The translations under genes and the position numbers were made by a program. 14,734 nucleotides of DNA from a bacterium (lineage in GTDB: Bacteria > JAMCPX01), in assembly GCA_021800575.1 (NCBI GenBank), contig JAJYYW010000001.1, positions 1 to 14,734 on the forward strand. Direction: 5' to 3'. Positions 1 through 7,611 of this stretch are shown piece by piece. The number at the start of each line of letters is the position of its first letter. Within the stretch, counting starts at the first letter, position 1. The notes under the pieces are model-generated. The model had not been told where the DNA came from and made no database searches. It saw only the letters and a program-made list of their open reading frames with translations.

Positions 1-380
1 TTGATGACTGCAATTTTCGAGCTGCTGTAACCGACGCATACGACCTTCAGGTTCGCTGCATCTGCGGCACAACTGCTGACGACAAACGACGTCGATATCG
101 TTGCTGCTGCCGGCAGTGCAGAGGTACTCAGCCTGGTGCTGCCGTACGAAGCAACGGTAAACGAAGCACCGCTCTGTTTGATGGGTACTGCGCTGACCCC
201 GGAAATGGTGGGAATGAACGCTATGACAAGGTTCCCTGTGTTGATTGTCGCCAGGCCGCCGGATGTCGTTGCAGACGATACGGTCGTTGTCTGGGTACCG
301 CCGCCGCTGCTTCCGCTGCATCCTGCCAGCGCAGCGAACATAGTCAGCATAAGGATGCTGTAAAGAGTTGTTTTTTTCAT
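1..380 (-). CDS. Putative lipoprotein, Ser/Thr/Gly-rich, 3' end beyond the left edge
   Basis: The reverse strand opens at an ATG (380-378) preceded by AAGGAG and stays open for 126 codons to the window edge, so the C-terminus is missing. The N-terminus is a clear lipoprotein signal: two Lys, a hydrophobic stretch (about residues 5-19) and a lipobox LAGC with the acylated Cys at 21. Ser at +2 suggests export to the outer membrane if the usual sorting rule applies. The mature part starts with a Ser/Gly/Thr linker and continues as an alternating small/hydrophobic, beta-like sequence with two more Cys (about 104 and 115) that could form a disulfide. I recognise no enzyme motif or family. The start overlaps the stop of the upstream 80-codon gene as ATGA, so the two are very probably co-translated; further genes may follow to the left. 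Confidence 0.8.
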   Translation of the reverse strand, partial: MKKTTLYSILMLTMFAALAGCSGSSGGGTQTTTVSSATTSGGLATINTGNLVIAFIPTISGVSAVPIKQSGASFTVASYGSTRLSTSALPAAATISTSFVVSSCAADAANLKVVCVGYSSSKIAVI

Positions 381-619
381 TGGTTTTCTCCTTTTTTGTT
401 TGTTGAGTCATTGCTTGTATGTAATCTTATGATATCGTCATCATTGTTCTGCCGCTTACGTTGCTGCTGTTTCATCGTGCCGGCGTTCATGATCTCCCAG
501 AGCTCGTCCCTGCTCGAAAAGGTCATTTTCCCGTTGACGCCGACCTTTTCCACCGTTCCCACGACAGAGCCCGGGTCGTTTTCGCTGTGACGGTAGATGC
601 GGATGATATATGTTTTCAT
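377..619 (-). CDS. Small conserved hypothetical protein (80 aa)
   Basis: The first about 46 residues (MKTYIIRIYR at the start, then a GTVEKVGV segment and DELWEIM) look like a small beta-strand-rich domain that I associate with short uncharacterised proteins in anaerobic proteobacteria and Nitrospirota; this is a recollection of the pattern, not a search. The remaining about 34 residues are polar and low in complexity (QQQRKRQ, NDDD) and probably disordered. An in-frame ATG at 652 would add 11 residues, but I prefer the ATG at 619 because the recognisable domain begins there and a possible promoter -10 overlaps the upstream ATG. No strong Shine-Dalgarno precedes it (only AGAAGA). The stop overlaps the start of the lipoprotein gene (ATGA), and the lipoprotein's ribosome site lies inside this gene's tail. 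No signal peptide is seen, so it is probably cytoplasmic. Function unknown. Confidence 0.75.
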   Translation of the reverse strand: MKTYIIRIYRHSENDPGSVVGTVEKVGVNGKMTFSSRDELWEIMNAGTMKQQQRKRQNNDDDIIRLHTSNDSTNKKGENQ

Positions 620-650
620 GGTATTCTTCTGTCTCATGATGACCAGCTTC

Positions 651-684
651 ATACCACAGGAAAAGTCACAGATTGGTCACAGAT
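651..684 (-). promoter_or_regulatory. Direct-repeat operator candidate with a possible -10, upstream of the small-protein/lipoprotein operon
   Basis: Two perfect 9-bp copies (ATCTGTGAC on the minus strand, at 676-684 and 665-673) lie with an 11-bp period, one helical turn. Eight nucleotides after the second copy is TGGTAT (656-651), a weak -10. SARP-type winged-helix regulators are known to bind direct repeats with 11-bp spacing about 8 bp upstream of the -10. The gene immediately upstream encodes such a regulator. The repeat is seen directly; its use as a binding site is inference. Confidence 0.45.
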
Positions 685-699
685 CCGGGATGTCTCCAG

Positions 700-718
700 A
701 AAAGGCCCGGCCGCGGGC
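700..718 (-). terminator. Possible intrinsic terminator of the SARP/BTAD regulator gene
   Basis: On the minus strand, 13 nt after the regulator's stop, there is a 5-bp GC-only stem (GCCCG / CGGGC, 718-714 and 709-705) with a 4-nt loop, followed by CTTTT. The stem is short and the T-run has only four bases, so termination may be partial. It would separate the regulator from the downstream small-protein operon. Confidence 0.4.
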
Positions 719-731
719 GGCATGGAGGTCC

Positions 732-3700
732 TTACCGCGTTGAGGATGCCTTGATTGTGCGGTAGATCGCTTCGGTTTTTTGCGAGGGCTCTATGTCGAG
801 GATGGAGGCGAGCACCCTTTTACACTGGGCGTACACGGCGAGCGCCTCACCGGTTTTACCCTCCGACTGGTAGCACAGCATCAGGGATTGATAGAATTCC
901 TCGGACAGATTGTCGGCTTCCAGCCCTTTTTGGTAATACCCGGCTGCTTCTGTCCACTGTCCGTGCTCTTCGAGGTAGTGCCCGAGCCTGACGATGGCGC
1001 GGATGAACTTGCTCTTCGTCCGTTCGCGCATGGATGTCGTCCACCACTGGTCCTGGTCGTTGGGCAAGAAAGAGCCCTTGTACAGATCGACGGCCTGCAG
1101 GGTTATGGCGAAGGCCTGGTCAGCACTCCCGGCCCACAGGGCATGTGCACGGTCAAGGAGATGTTCGAATGACCAGACATCGACCCAGCAGCAAGAAGGA
1201 TTCAGAGACAGCCGTCCTTCTTTGAGCTGGATACACCTGTCACTGCCGGTCAAAAACCGCAGGCGCTGGAGCGTGGTTGAGAATGCGCTGTGCGACTTGT
1301 CTCCCTCGGTATCCGGCCAGAGCGCATCGCTGATAGACTCCTCCCGCACATCCACACCCCCGGAAGCGATCAGCGCCTTGAGCATGGCAAGGGGCATTTT
1401 CTGGACCTTGCCGGAAAATTCCAACGGTGTTTCATCTCTGATCAGCAGGAAATTCCCGAGCGTATGGACCCGGAATGCCCAGGGCCACTGTGCTATATCA
1501 ATGATGTTGACTGCAGACGGTGCTGACGGGGCGTCCGTCTGCTGGCTTTTTACGGCAAGTCCGCGGCGTCTGATCAGTCCCTGGACGTACGGAACCTCGA
1601 TGCCTGCCTGCAGCGCCCTGATGCACAGGTCCAGCATGGTGTCTGGCATCCATCGCCAGTGATTGATATACCCTTGTTCTTTCCCGATCCTCATGGCATT
1701 GCGGAGTTGTTCATTGCCGGACGATTCATTGCCGGACCCGAAATCAATCTGTGCTCCGAGCAAAAAACCATGGTATTGCAGCATCAGAGAATGCATCTCG
1801 TATCCCGTACGCATGATGAAAGAAAGGTTGTACCGCGCTTTATCGTAATTCTTTGACGACGCCTGCACCTGCGCAAGCGCGAGTCTGCAGAGAGCTTCGG
1901 GAAAAGGTGTGCCCGCCTGGAGTGCTGTATCGAGTGCCTGTTCCGCATATCGAAGGGCAACCGGCAGGTCTCCCCTGAGGTGGCTATAGTAGCTCCTGAG
2001 AGAGTAATAGTGGGAACGATCCAGGGTGTGGCTCTTGTCCATGCATGCCTGCATGTGGGCAAGGTGTTTTTCCGCGGCAGACATGTTCCCGGTTGTCAGT
2101 GCGTAATATGCGCCCTGAGCAAAGAACATGTGGTCCCACAGGTGTACGCCGTACCTGTTCGCCATATCCAGCCCTCCCTCGACGGCAGCGGGTGTCTCCG
2201 GTGATACGGTAAACCACAGGTAGATACACCGGATGACCTGTCCAAGGATCAGTTCCAGCGGTGTCACTCCTTCTGCGGTGCCGGGCGCGCCATCTCTGCC
2301 GCCGCGCTGACCGGGTACAGGCCTGTGCGTCTCCATGAGAACACCCATTCTGGTGATGTCGCCTATCCACGAATAATACAGCAGGAGATAGTTCATGAGC
2401 ATTGCCCTGCTGTGGGAATCCGCCTGTCCGTTGTTTCCTGACTGCAGAATAGCTTCGGCACGCTGAATCCATGGGGCTATGTTTTCAAACCCGGGCCTGC
2501 GGTATATCATCGCGAGCAGCATGACGGAAACAACGTGGATTTCGATCGGGGACGAGGGAAAGGGAGTCGATGCAAGGAATTCGTTCATCTCTCCAATCCA
2601 ATGGTCCAGAGGTTTGAAGTCGTGCCATTCAATGCAGTACGTTCGTGCAATGCCTGCCCACGAAAGGAACGATCCCCCATTTGACTGCACACCGGACTGT
2701 TGCCGGAACAGGGCGTATGCCTTTTCGAGCATGCCCCGGCTTTTGGTTATGGAGGCCGGAAGGACCGCAACCCCATACCAGTAGAGGAGCCACGGCGCCG
2801 TATCGATCATTTCGGCAGGAAGTTGGTTCATCCACTGCAGGAGGATGCTGTTCCTGCCCTGGGTCAGCAGGGATTGCGCTGTGTGCAGAACCAGACGTGC
2901 GAGCCCGCCCCAGTTTTGCGCCGTACAATAAAGGTTTGCAGCTTCTTCAAACTCCCCGGCCTGTTCCAGGAGTTCCGCTGCCTTTGTCCGGAGGGAGAGC
3001 ATTTCCTGTTTCGTGAATAGACTGGCCGCGTGTGCCATGAGAAATTCCCGAAACAGCGAATGATAATGGTAGGCGGATTCAGAGGACGGCAATCTGACCG
3101 TGAAATAATTCTCGAGATGAAGCCGCGTCAGCAGTTTTTCAGGGTGTTCCATGCCGGTCAGTTGTTCAGCCATGGTAACGGTAATCTTGGGCAGAAACGC
3201 CGTTTTTAGGAGGAAGTCCTGGACGCGTGCGTCAAGCTTGTTAAAAATTTCATCGGCGAAGTAGTGGAAGAACCTTTCCTCGAGCAAGGTCTCCGGGATC
3301 CGGTGCGCATCTTCCTTCCGGTACTTCTCGATGAGCAGGACAAGGCCTGCAGGCCAGCCCTGCACCCGGTCGTGAAACCGTTTCGCATCTGGTGCGGATA
3401 CAGCATGCAGGCCCCGTTTGCGCAGGAAGAGCAGGGTCTCCTGGACAGTAAACCGGATGTCATGGTCGCTTATAAAGCCTATCCGGTCAGCGGTGCGCAG
3501 GCGGGAGAACGCAGGCGGCGGTTCGCTTTTACTGATAAAAATAAAGCTCTGACCTTTTGGGAGTGTGCCGGGCATGAGCGACAGGCCTGCAGCGAAGACC
3601 TGATGCAGCAAGGAGCCAGCAGGTACGTCCTGGTAATTATCGAAAACCACGACGAACTGTTTCCTGGTACCAAATCTGGCAAACAGGTCCCGGAAGAACA

Positions 3701-4079
3701 AGCGGGTGAATGCCGGAATATCCTGAAGGTGTTCCGGTGTGAGCAGCGGTAACTGTGGAGCGGGGGATCGTTTGGATCTGTTGTTGCCTGCTGCCGCGGC
3801 ACTTTGTGTGACTGCACGACCGAGATAATAAAAAAAAGTCGGGAGTTCGGCATCTCCCTTGTCCAGGTGGTAATAGATGTACGGTATCCTGTGTGATTTC
3901 AGATAGCTTACGATGAAGGTCGTCTTACCTGCGCCGGGTATACCGGACACCCAGATGACAGGTTTTTTGCGGAGCTTGTCGAGCATACGGGTCAGGCCGT
4001 TTCTCTGGATGACTCCGCCAGCCTCAGGCTTACTTATTTTATAGATAGTCCGCTCGTTGTCGTTTTGTTTCAATTTCAT
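732..4079 (-). CDS. Large transcriptional regulator: NTPase, helical repeats, winged helix and BTAD (SARP/MalT-like)
   Basis: A 1115-residue probable signal-responsive transcription activator, cytoplasmic. The N-terminus carries a P-loop GIPGAGKT (about residues 46-53) and a Walker-B-like VVVFDN (about 143-148), as in the STAND/MalT class of ATPases. The middle is a long alpha-helical array like the MalT TPR region, where an inducer is usually sensed. From about residue 869 an OmpR-type winged helix starts (FRVHTLG, then the ALWPD motif and TTLQRLR), followed by a bacterial transcriptional activator domain to near the C-terminus (LYKGSFLPND, RERTKSKFIRA, ADNLSEEFYQ). Domain order is reversed relative to actinobacterial AfsR, in which the DNA-binding part is N-terminal. 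A TTG at 4106 could add nine residues; neither start has a clear Shine-Dalgarno, and I chose the ATG. The direct repeats just downstream are a plausible target. The inducer is unknown. Confidence 0.9.
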   Translation of the reverse strand: MKLKQNDNERTIYKISKPEAGGVIQRNGLTRMLDKLRKKPVIWVSGIPGAGKTTFIVSYLKSHRIPYIYYHLDKGDAELPTFFYYLGRAVTQSAAAAGNNRSKRSPAPQLPLLTPEHLQDIPAFTRLFFRDLFARFGTRKQFVVVFDNYQDVPAGSLLHQVFAAGLSLMPGTLPKGQSFIFISKSEPPPAFSRLRTADRIGFISDHDIRFTVQETLLFLRKRGLHAVSAPDAKRFHDRVQGWPAGLVLLIEKYRKEDAHRIPETLLEERFFHYFADEIFNKLDARVQDFLLKTAFLPKITVTMAEQLTGMEHPEKLLTRLHLENYFTVRLPSSESAYHYHSLFREFLMAHAASLFTKQEMLSLRTKAAELLEQAGEFEEAANLYCTAQNWGGLARLVLHTAQSLLTQGRNSILLQWMNQLPAEMIDTAPWLLYWYGVAVLPASITKSRGMLEKAYALFRQQSGVQSNGGSFLSWAGIARTYCIEWHDFKPLDHWIGEMNEFLASTPFPSSPIEIHVVSVMLLAMIYRRPGFENIAPWIQRAEAILQSGNNGQADSHSRAMLMNYLLLYYSWIGDITRMGVLMETHRPVPGQRGGRDGAPGTAEGVTPLELILGQVIRCIYLWFTVSPETPAAVEGGLDMANRYGVHLWDHMFFAQGAYYALTTGNMSAAEKHLAHMQACMDKSHTLDRSHYYSLRSYYSHLRGDLPVALRYAEQALDTALQAGTPFPEALCRLALAQVQASSKNYDKARYNLSFIMRTGYEMHSLMLQYHGFLLGAQIDFGSGNESSGNEQLRNAMRIGKEQGYINHWRWMPDTMLDLCIRALQAGIEVPYVQGLIRRRGLAVKSQQTDAPSAPSAVNIIDIAQWPWAFRVHTLGNFLLIRDETPLEFSGKVQKMPLAMLKALIASGGVDVREESISDALWPDTEGDKSHSAFSTTLQRLRFLTGSDRCIQLKEGRLSLNPSCCWVDVWSFEHLLDRAHALWAGSADQAFAITLQAVDLYKGSFLPNDQDQWWTTSMRERTKSKFIRAIVRLGHYLEEHGQWTEAAGYYQKGLEADNLSEEFYQSLMLCYQSEGKTGEALAVYAQCKRVLASILDIEPSQKTEAIYRTIKASSTR

Positions 4080-4132
4080 GAATGCATTTAATAAAAGTCC
4101 ATACAATAAACAAGTTGCATCGTATTGGATCG

Positions 4133-4159
4133 AATATATAAATTGTCGGTGCCTGTCAA
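4133..4159 (-). promoter_or_regulatory. Putative promoter of the SARP/BTAD regulator
   Basis: Minus-strand TTGACA (4159-4154, perfect -35) is followed after 15 nt by TATATT (4138-4133). The spacing is short for sigma-70, but the two boxes are good. Transcription would start near 4126, giving a leader of about 45 nt to the ATG at 4079. Confidence 0.45.
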
Positions 4160-4176
4160 GTCCGGATAAAAATCAG

Positions 4177-4210
4177 GGTCGTCAAGCCATGGTCGGCGGC
4201 GGTCGTTCAC
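4177..4210. repeat. GGTCG-containing repeats between the divergent promoters
   Basis: GGTCG occurs at 4177, 4191 and 4201, and a GTCAAG hexamer at 4155 and 4181, all between the regulator promoter and the reductase promoter. Spacings (14, 10 and 26 bp) do not match the 11-bp SARP pattern. They could be an operator for a shared regulator or chance; no other structure is evident in this 189-nt intergenic stretch (4080-4268). Confidence 0.2.
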
Positions 4211-4215
4211 GCCTC

Positions 4216-4243
4216 TTTATAAACTGATTTTTAGATGTATATT
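4216..4243 (+). promoter_or_regulatory. Putative promoter of the reductase-amidohydrolase-rlmB operon
   Basis: TTTATA (4216-4221) and TATATT (4238-4243) are separated by 16 nt. The -35 matches only four of six consensus bases. The gene start follows with a strong GGAGG (4258-4262), 6 nt before the ATG at 4269. Confidence 0.35.
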
Positions 4244-4268
4244 ATGTTCTTCAGAGTGGAGGTGAAGA

Positions 4269-5063
4269 ATGGAGCAACATCAGATTGCGGTTGTGACCGG
4301 CGGGAACAAGGGGCTTGGTCTTGAAACGTGCCGCCAGCTCAGGGATCTCGGCATGCATGTTATACTGACCGCCCGGGAACCGGCGAAGGCAAAAAAAGCT
4401 GCCGGAATGCTTGATGGAACGGGTGCTTCGGTGTCATGGGCGGTACTCGATGTTACGGATGCGGCAAGCATCTCGGGGTTTGCCGGACAGATCAAGAATA
4501 CCTGGGGCAGGATTGACGTCCTGGTAAACAATGCCGGTATTGCCATCAACAGCAGGCTGGACGAAGCTTCAGCCCGTGCGACCGTGGATACGAATTTCTT
4601 CGGTCCCCTGCGGGTGACCGATGCACTGGTCCCCTCCATGCACAGCGGCTCACGGATCGTCATGGTCTCGAGTGCCATGGGCCAGTTGTCGTGCCTGTCG
4701 GGTGAGCTCCGCAAGCAGGTTGAATCGCCGACACTCACGAGAGAGCAGTTAATCAATCTGATGCAGGATTTTGTCCGCTCGGTCGGTGACAACACCGCTG
4801 CACGCAAGGGCTGGTCCTCGTCTTCGTACTCGGTGTCAAAGGCAGGACTGAACATGCTGACCCGGGTCCTGTCAAAGGAGCTTGCTCCCCGGGGCATCGT
4901 CGTCAATGCCGTTCATCCGGGCTGGGTCCGCACGGACATGGGCGGGCCGTCGGCTCCGCTTGATACAACGACCGGCGCCAGAAGCATCGTGTGGGCGGCT
5001 GTTGTGTCCGGTCAGGACACGACCGGAGGCTTTTTCCATGACGGCAAAACCATACCGTGGTGA
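4269..5063 (+). CDS. Short-chain dehydrogenase/reductase, carbonyl-reductase-like
   Basis: 264 residues, classical SDR fold. Seen: cofactor motif TGGNKGLG (10-17), Asp61 in the LDVTD stretch that contacts the adenine, NNAG (87-90), active-site Asn109, Ser134/135, and the catalytic YSVSK (Tyr187, Lys191), then PGWVRTDMGG (217-226). Arg36 after the second beta strand suggests NADPH. The roughly 50-residue insertion between the Ser and the Tyr is typical of the carbonyl reductase (CBR1) branch, which reduces carbonyls or quinones. The C-terminus (FFHDGKTIPW) also matches that branch. Substrate unknown. The strong Shine-Dalgarno GGAGG fixes the start. It is the first gene of a plus-strand run with the amidohydrolase 36 nt downstream; no functional link between them is evident. 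Confidence 0.92.
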   Translation: MEQHQIAVVTGGNKGLGLETCRQLRDLGMHVILTAREPAKAKKAAGMLDGTGASVSWAVLDVTDAASISGFAGQIKNTWGRIDVLVNNAGIAINSRLDEASARATVDTNFFGPLRVTDALVPSMHSGSRIVMVSSAMGQLSCLSGELRKQVESPTLTREQLINLMQDFVRSVGDNTAARKGWSSSSYSVSKAGLNMLTRVLSKELAPRGIVVNAVHPGWVRTDMGGPSAPLDTTTGARSIVWAAVVSGQDTTGGFFHDGKTIPW

Positions 5064-5099
5064 TTGAACTTGGAGCGCCGCTGTGGTAGCACTTGATGC

Positions 5100-6311
5100 A
5101 TGGCGCCTCAAGAAAAGGGTATTATTCTGACTGCACGGCATGTTCTGCCGGTTACTGCTCCGGAGATTAAGGACGGGGCAGTTTATGTTGAACAGGGCAT
5201 CATCCGTGATGTGGACAAGCTTGGAAGGATTGCACGGCGATACAACGCGGAGGTCCGGGAGCTCGGGAAGGGTATACTCATGCCCGGGTTTATCAACGCG
5301 CACGTCCACCTCGAGCTTGGTCCCCTGCAGGCACAGCTCGATCCGAAGGACGATTTTCCGGCTTGGATACTCGAGATTATCAAAAAGAGGCTGACACTTT
5401 CAAAAAAAAAGGCCGTTGCAGGCGTCCAGAAGGGCATCGATACGCTCGTGCAGTCCGGTGTTGCCGGTATCGGCGAGATATCGACCCTCGGCATTGACCG
5501 GCAGCCCCTGCTCCGCTCCCCGCTCTACACCGTGCTGTTCAAGGAAGTGATTTCAGCGCACAAGCTTGACGGAGCGGGCTTTGCACGGGAATCGATGATA
5601 GAGGAGCGTCCGTTCCCCCACGCGGTATATTCAACCGCGCCGGATGCATACGTGCAGACGTCGAAGCGGTTCGAAGCATACGGCACACATCTGGCCGAAA
5701 GCATCGATGAGTACCGGTTCATCACCGGCGCAGAGAACAATTTTATCAAGCGGCTGAGCCCGTTGATCCGGCGCAAGGATGCCATGGACGGGTGCAGATC
5801 ACCGGTGGAGTATATCAATAAGCTCGGATTCTTCGACCGGAAGGCGACACTCGTTCACTGCGTGCACATCGACCGGCAGGATCTGGATATCATAGCATCG
5901 CACCATGCTGGCATTGTCCTGTGCCCGCGCAGCAATGCATACCTCGGCGTTGGCCTGCCGGATATTACATTGCTCGGCGATTACCCGAGGCTGGGACTCG
6001 GTACGGACGGTCTGAGCAGCAACTATTCGTTGGACATGATGGACGAGCTGCGGTTTCTGTACCTTATCGCGAGGCCGGTGCTCAAGTCACGGGCCGGTGC
6101 GTTTGTCATCAACGCTGCTACCATCGGCGGCGCACGGTCCCTGTTTATAGAGGACAAGCTGGGCAGCATCCAAGCGGGAAGGTATGCGGGGCTGATATAC
6201 CTTGATACGGATGTTGCGAAGAATCTGTACCTTTCCATCATCAATACGCCGTCGTCGGGGATAACGAATTTGTCCGCACAGGTGCATATGGCGGGAGAAG
6301 CGCATGGGTAA
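5100..6311 (+). CDS. Amidohydrolase, ATZ/TRZ-type; possibly aminodeoxyfutalosine deaminase
   Basis: 403 residues of the metal-dependent amidohydrolase superfamily. Seen: metal-binding HVH (His68, His70) in GFINAHVHLE, HLAES (His197, Glu200), LVHCVHID (His253/His256), CPRSNAYLG (275-283), and GLGTDGLSSN with the metal ligand Asp303. This set is typical of aminohydrolases that deaminate purine-like or triazine rings. Related enzymes (MqnX) convert aminodeoxyfutalosine to futalosine in menaquinone synthesis, and a UbiA/MqnP-type prenyltransferase lies at the right end of the window. That makes MqnX a reasonable guess, but substrate cannot be read from these motifs; S-adenosylhomocysteine or guanine-type deaminases are alternatives. 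The ATG at 5100 is the first possible in-frame start (a stop lies just upstream) but has no clear Shine-Dalgarno. It overlaps rlmB by 8 nt. Confidence 0.85.
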   Translation: MAPQEKGIILTARHVLPVTAPEIKDGAVYVEQGIIRDVDKLGRIARRYNAEVRELGKGILMPGFINAHVHLELGPLQAQLDPKDDFPAWILEIIKKRLTLSKKKAVAGVQKGIDTLVQSGVAGIGEISTLGIDRQPLLRSPLYTVLFKEVISAHKLDGAGFARESMIEERPFPHAVYSTAPDAYVQTSKRFEAYGTHLAESIDEYRFITGAENNFIKRLSPLIRRKDAMDGCRSPVEYINKLGFFDRKATLVHCVHIDRQDLDIIASHHAGIVLCPRSNAYLGVGLPDITLLGDYPRLGLGTDGLSSNYSLDMMDELRFLYLIARPVLKSRAGAFVINAATIGGARSLFIEDKLGSIQAGRYAGLIYLDTDVAKNLYLSIINTPSSGITNLSAQVHMAGEAHG

Positions 6312-7068
6312 TCCCGGGATGTACGAACACCGGACCGACCTGCTGTACGGCGTCAACCCGGTGCTGGAGGCGTTAAAGGCCGGCAAGCGGAAGGCACTGC
6401 GCCTGTATCTCTCGGATTCCCGCCACGACAAGTCGGGCGACACGCTCAGGCAGATGGCAAAGCAGGCTGCCATACCGCTGGAGATCGTGTCGAGGCAGGA
6501 ACTCATGAATCTCACCTCAACGGACATGAACCAGGGGATTGCCGGCAGGTTCGAGCCGTACCCGTATGCTGATCTACAGGTTATGATCGACCTGGCACAC
6601 AGCCAGCACAGGGTGCCGTTTATCGTCGCGCTCGATGAGATCCAGGACCCGCACAACACCGGCGCTATCATACGGACAGCGTCGTGTCTGGGACTGCACG
6701 GTGTGATCCTGACCAGGCGGCGTTCTGCGGGCATCACGCCGACGGTGGTCAAGGCATCGAGCGGGGCGACCGAGTACATATCCATTGCCATGGCTGCAAA
6801 CCTGCGGGCTGAGATTGAGTCGCTGAAGGAGAACGGGTGTACGGTCGTGGGGCTCGATATGAAGGGAGCGTCCGGTTTCAACGATGTGGCCGCGCGCCAC
6901 GGCGTGGTGCTGGTCATCGGGGGCGAAGACAGCGGCATACGCAAGCCTGTCCTGGATGTGTGCGATTACGTTGTCTCCATTCCCATGCGCGGACATCCTG
7001 ATTCTCTCAATGCATCCGTATCCGCCGGTATTGCCCTGTACGAGCTTGCCCGCGCTGCAGGCACGTAA
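6304..7068 (+). CDS. rlmB: 23S rRNA (guanosine-2'-O-)-methyltransferase RlmB, SpoU/TrmH family
   Basis: 254 residues, SAM-dependent 2'-O-methyltransferase of the SPOUT class; RlmB modifies G2251 in the peptidyl-transferase P-loop of 23S rRNA. The N-terminal substrate-binding domain starts LLYGVNPVLEAL (13-24) and runs to about residue 90. The three knot motifs are complete: DPHNTGAIIRTA (115-126) with Asn118 and Arg124, VIGGEDSGI (204-212) with Glu208, and IPM followed by DSLNASVSAGIALYE (226-247). It starts inside the amidohydrolase gene, with GGGAGAAG just upstream of the ATG, so it is co-transcribed and probably translationally coupled. An internal ATG at 6319 has a poorer ribosome site. 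A TrmH-like tRNA target is the alternative, but the GVNPVLEAL domain favours RlmB. Confidence 0.93.
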   Translation: MGNPGMYEHRTDLLYGVNPVLEALKAGKRKALRLYLSDSRHDKSGDTLRQMAKQAAIPLEIVSRQELMNLTSTDMNQGIAGRFEPYPYADLQVMIDLAHSQHRVPFIVALDEIQDPHNTGAIIRTASCLGLHGVILTRRRSAGITPTVVKASSGATEYISIAMAANLRAEIESLKENGCTVVGLDMKGASGFNDVAARHGVVLVIGGEDSGIRKPVLDVCDYVVSIPMRGHPDSLNASVSAGIALYELARAAGT

Positions 7069-7075
7069 TGCGAAG

Positions 7076-7091
7076 GCGGCGTTCCAGCCGC
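7076..7091. terminator. Small hairpin between convergent rlmB and mscL
   Basis: GCGGC and GCCGC arms around a 6-nt loop lie in the 41-nt gap between the two convergent stop codons. The symmetry could serve both strands, but there is no T-run on either side, so classical intrinsic termination is doubtful. Confidence 0.22.
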
Positions 7092-7109
7092 AGCAAAGGG
7101 TCAACGATG

Positions 7110-7496
7110 TTACCGGGGATTGCCTGCCTTGAGCTGGGCAAGGATGTCCCGCAAGATCTTGACTTCGTCTGAAGGCTCGGGCGGTGGCGGCGGTGCTGCC
7201 TGCTGCTCTTTGTGCAGTTTCTTCTTCGCCGCATTGATGGGAACAACGACCAGAAAGTAAATGGCTGCCGCCACGATCAGGAAATTGACCACCGAGTTGG
7301 TGAATTTACCGATGGCAATGGGCCCTATCATAAGGGATGAAAAGTCCGGGCGGCCTCCAAACATGCCGATAATCGGGGTGAGTACGTCGGCAACCACGGA
7401 GTTTACAATCTGGCTGAATGCAGCACCGATGACCACGGCGACGGCAAGATCCACGACATTCCCCCGCATAAGAAATTCTTTGAAACCTTTCAGCAT
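7110..7496 (-). CDS. mscL: Large-conductance mechanosensitive channel MscL
   Basis: 128 residues, normal for MscL, a homopentameric inner-membrane channel that opens under hypo-osmotic membrane tension. Seen: the amphipathic N-terminal helix MLKGFKEFLMRGN, TM1 with the DLAVAVVIGAAFSQIV pore-lining pattern (about 16-42), a short periplasmic loop with PDFSSL, TM2 (about 67-92), and a cytoplasmic C-terminal helix DEVKILRDILAQLK after a run of prolines. AAGGAGG precedes the ATG by a few bases. It is a single-gene unit: rlmB converges from the other side, and 174 nt separate it from the upstream radical SAM gene. A TATAGT at 7522-7517 could be its -10, but no good -35 is seen. Confidence 0.97.
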   Translation of the reverse strand: MLKGFKEFLMRGNVVDLAVAVVIGAAFSQIVNSVVADVLTPIIGMFGGRPDFSSLMIGPIAIGKFTNSVVNFLIVAAAIYFLVVVPINAAKKKLHKEQQAAPPPPPEPSDEVKILRDILAQLKAGNPR

Positions 7497-7611
7497 GGTT
7501 CCTCCTTGTACGATGAACTATACGATTCACATATTCCAAACCGACGAAGAATCCACGCTGGTTACAGCGCGGTTCTTCAATATGTTTGATACCATGACAA
7601 TAGTACATCAG

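Noticed and set aside
1984..2472. 162-codon minus-strand frame within the regulator gene
   Set aside because: Arg/His-rich alternative frame inside the large regulator; no domain seen.
4280..4906. 208-codon minus-strand frame opposite the reductase gene
   Set aside because: The plus strand carries the complete SDR motifs; the antisense frame has no recognisable domain or ribosome site.
6087..6944. 285-codon minus-strand frame opposite the amidohydrolase and rlmB
   Set aside because: Antisense to two well-supported genes, Ser/Arg-rich composition typical of shadow frames.
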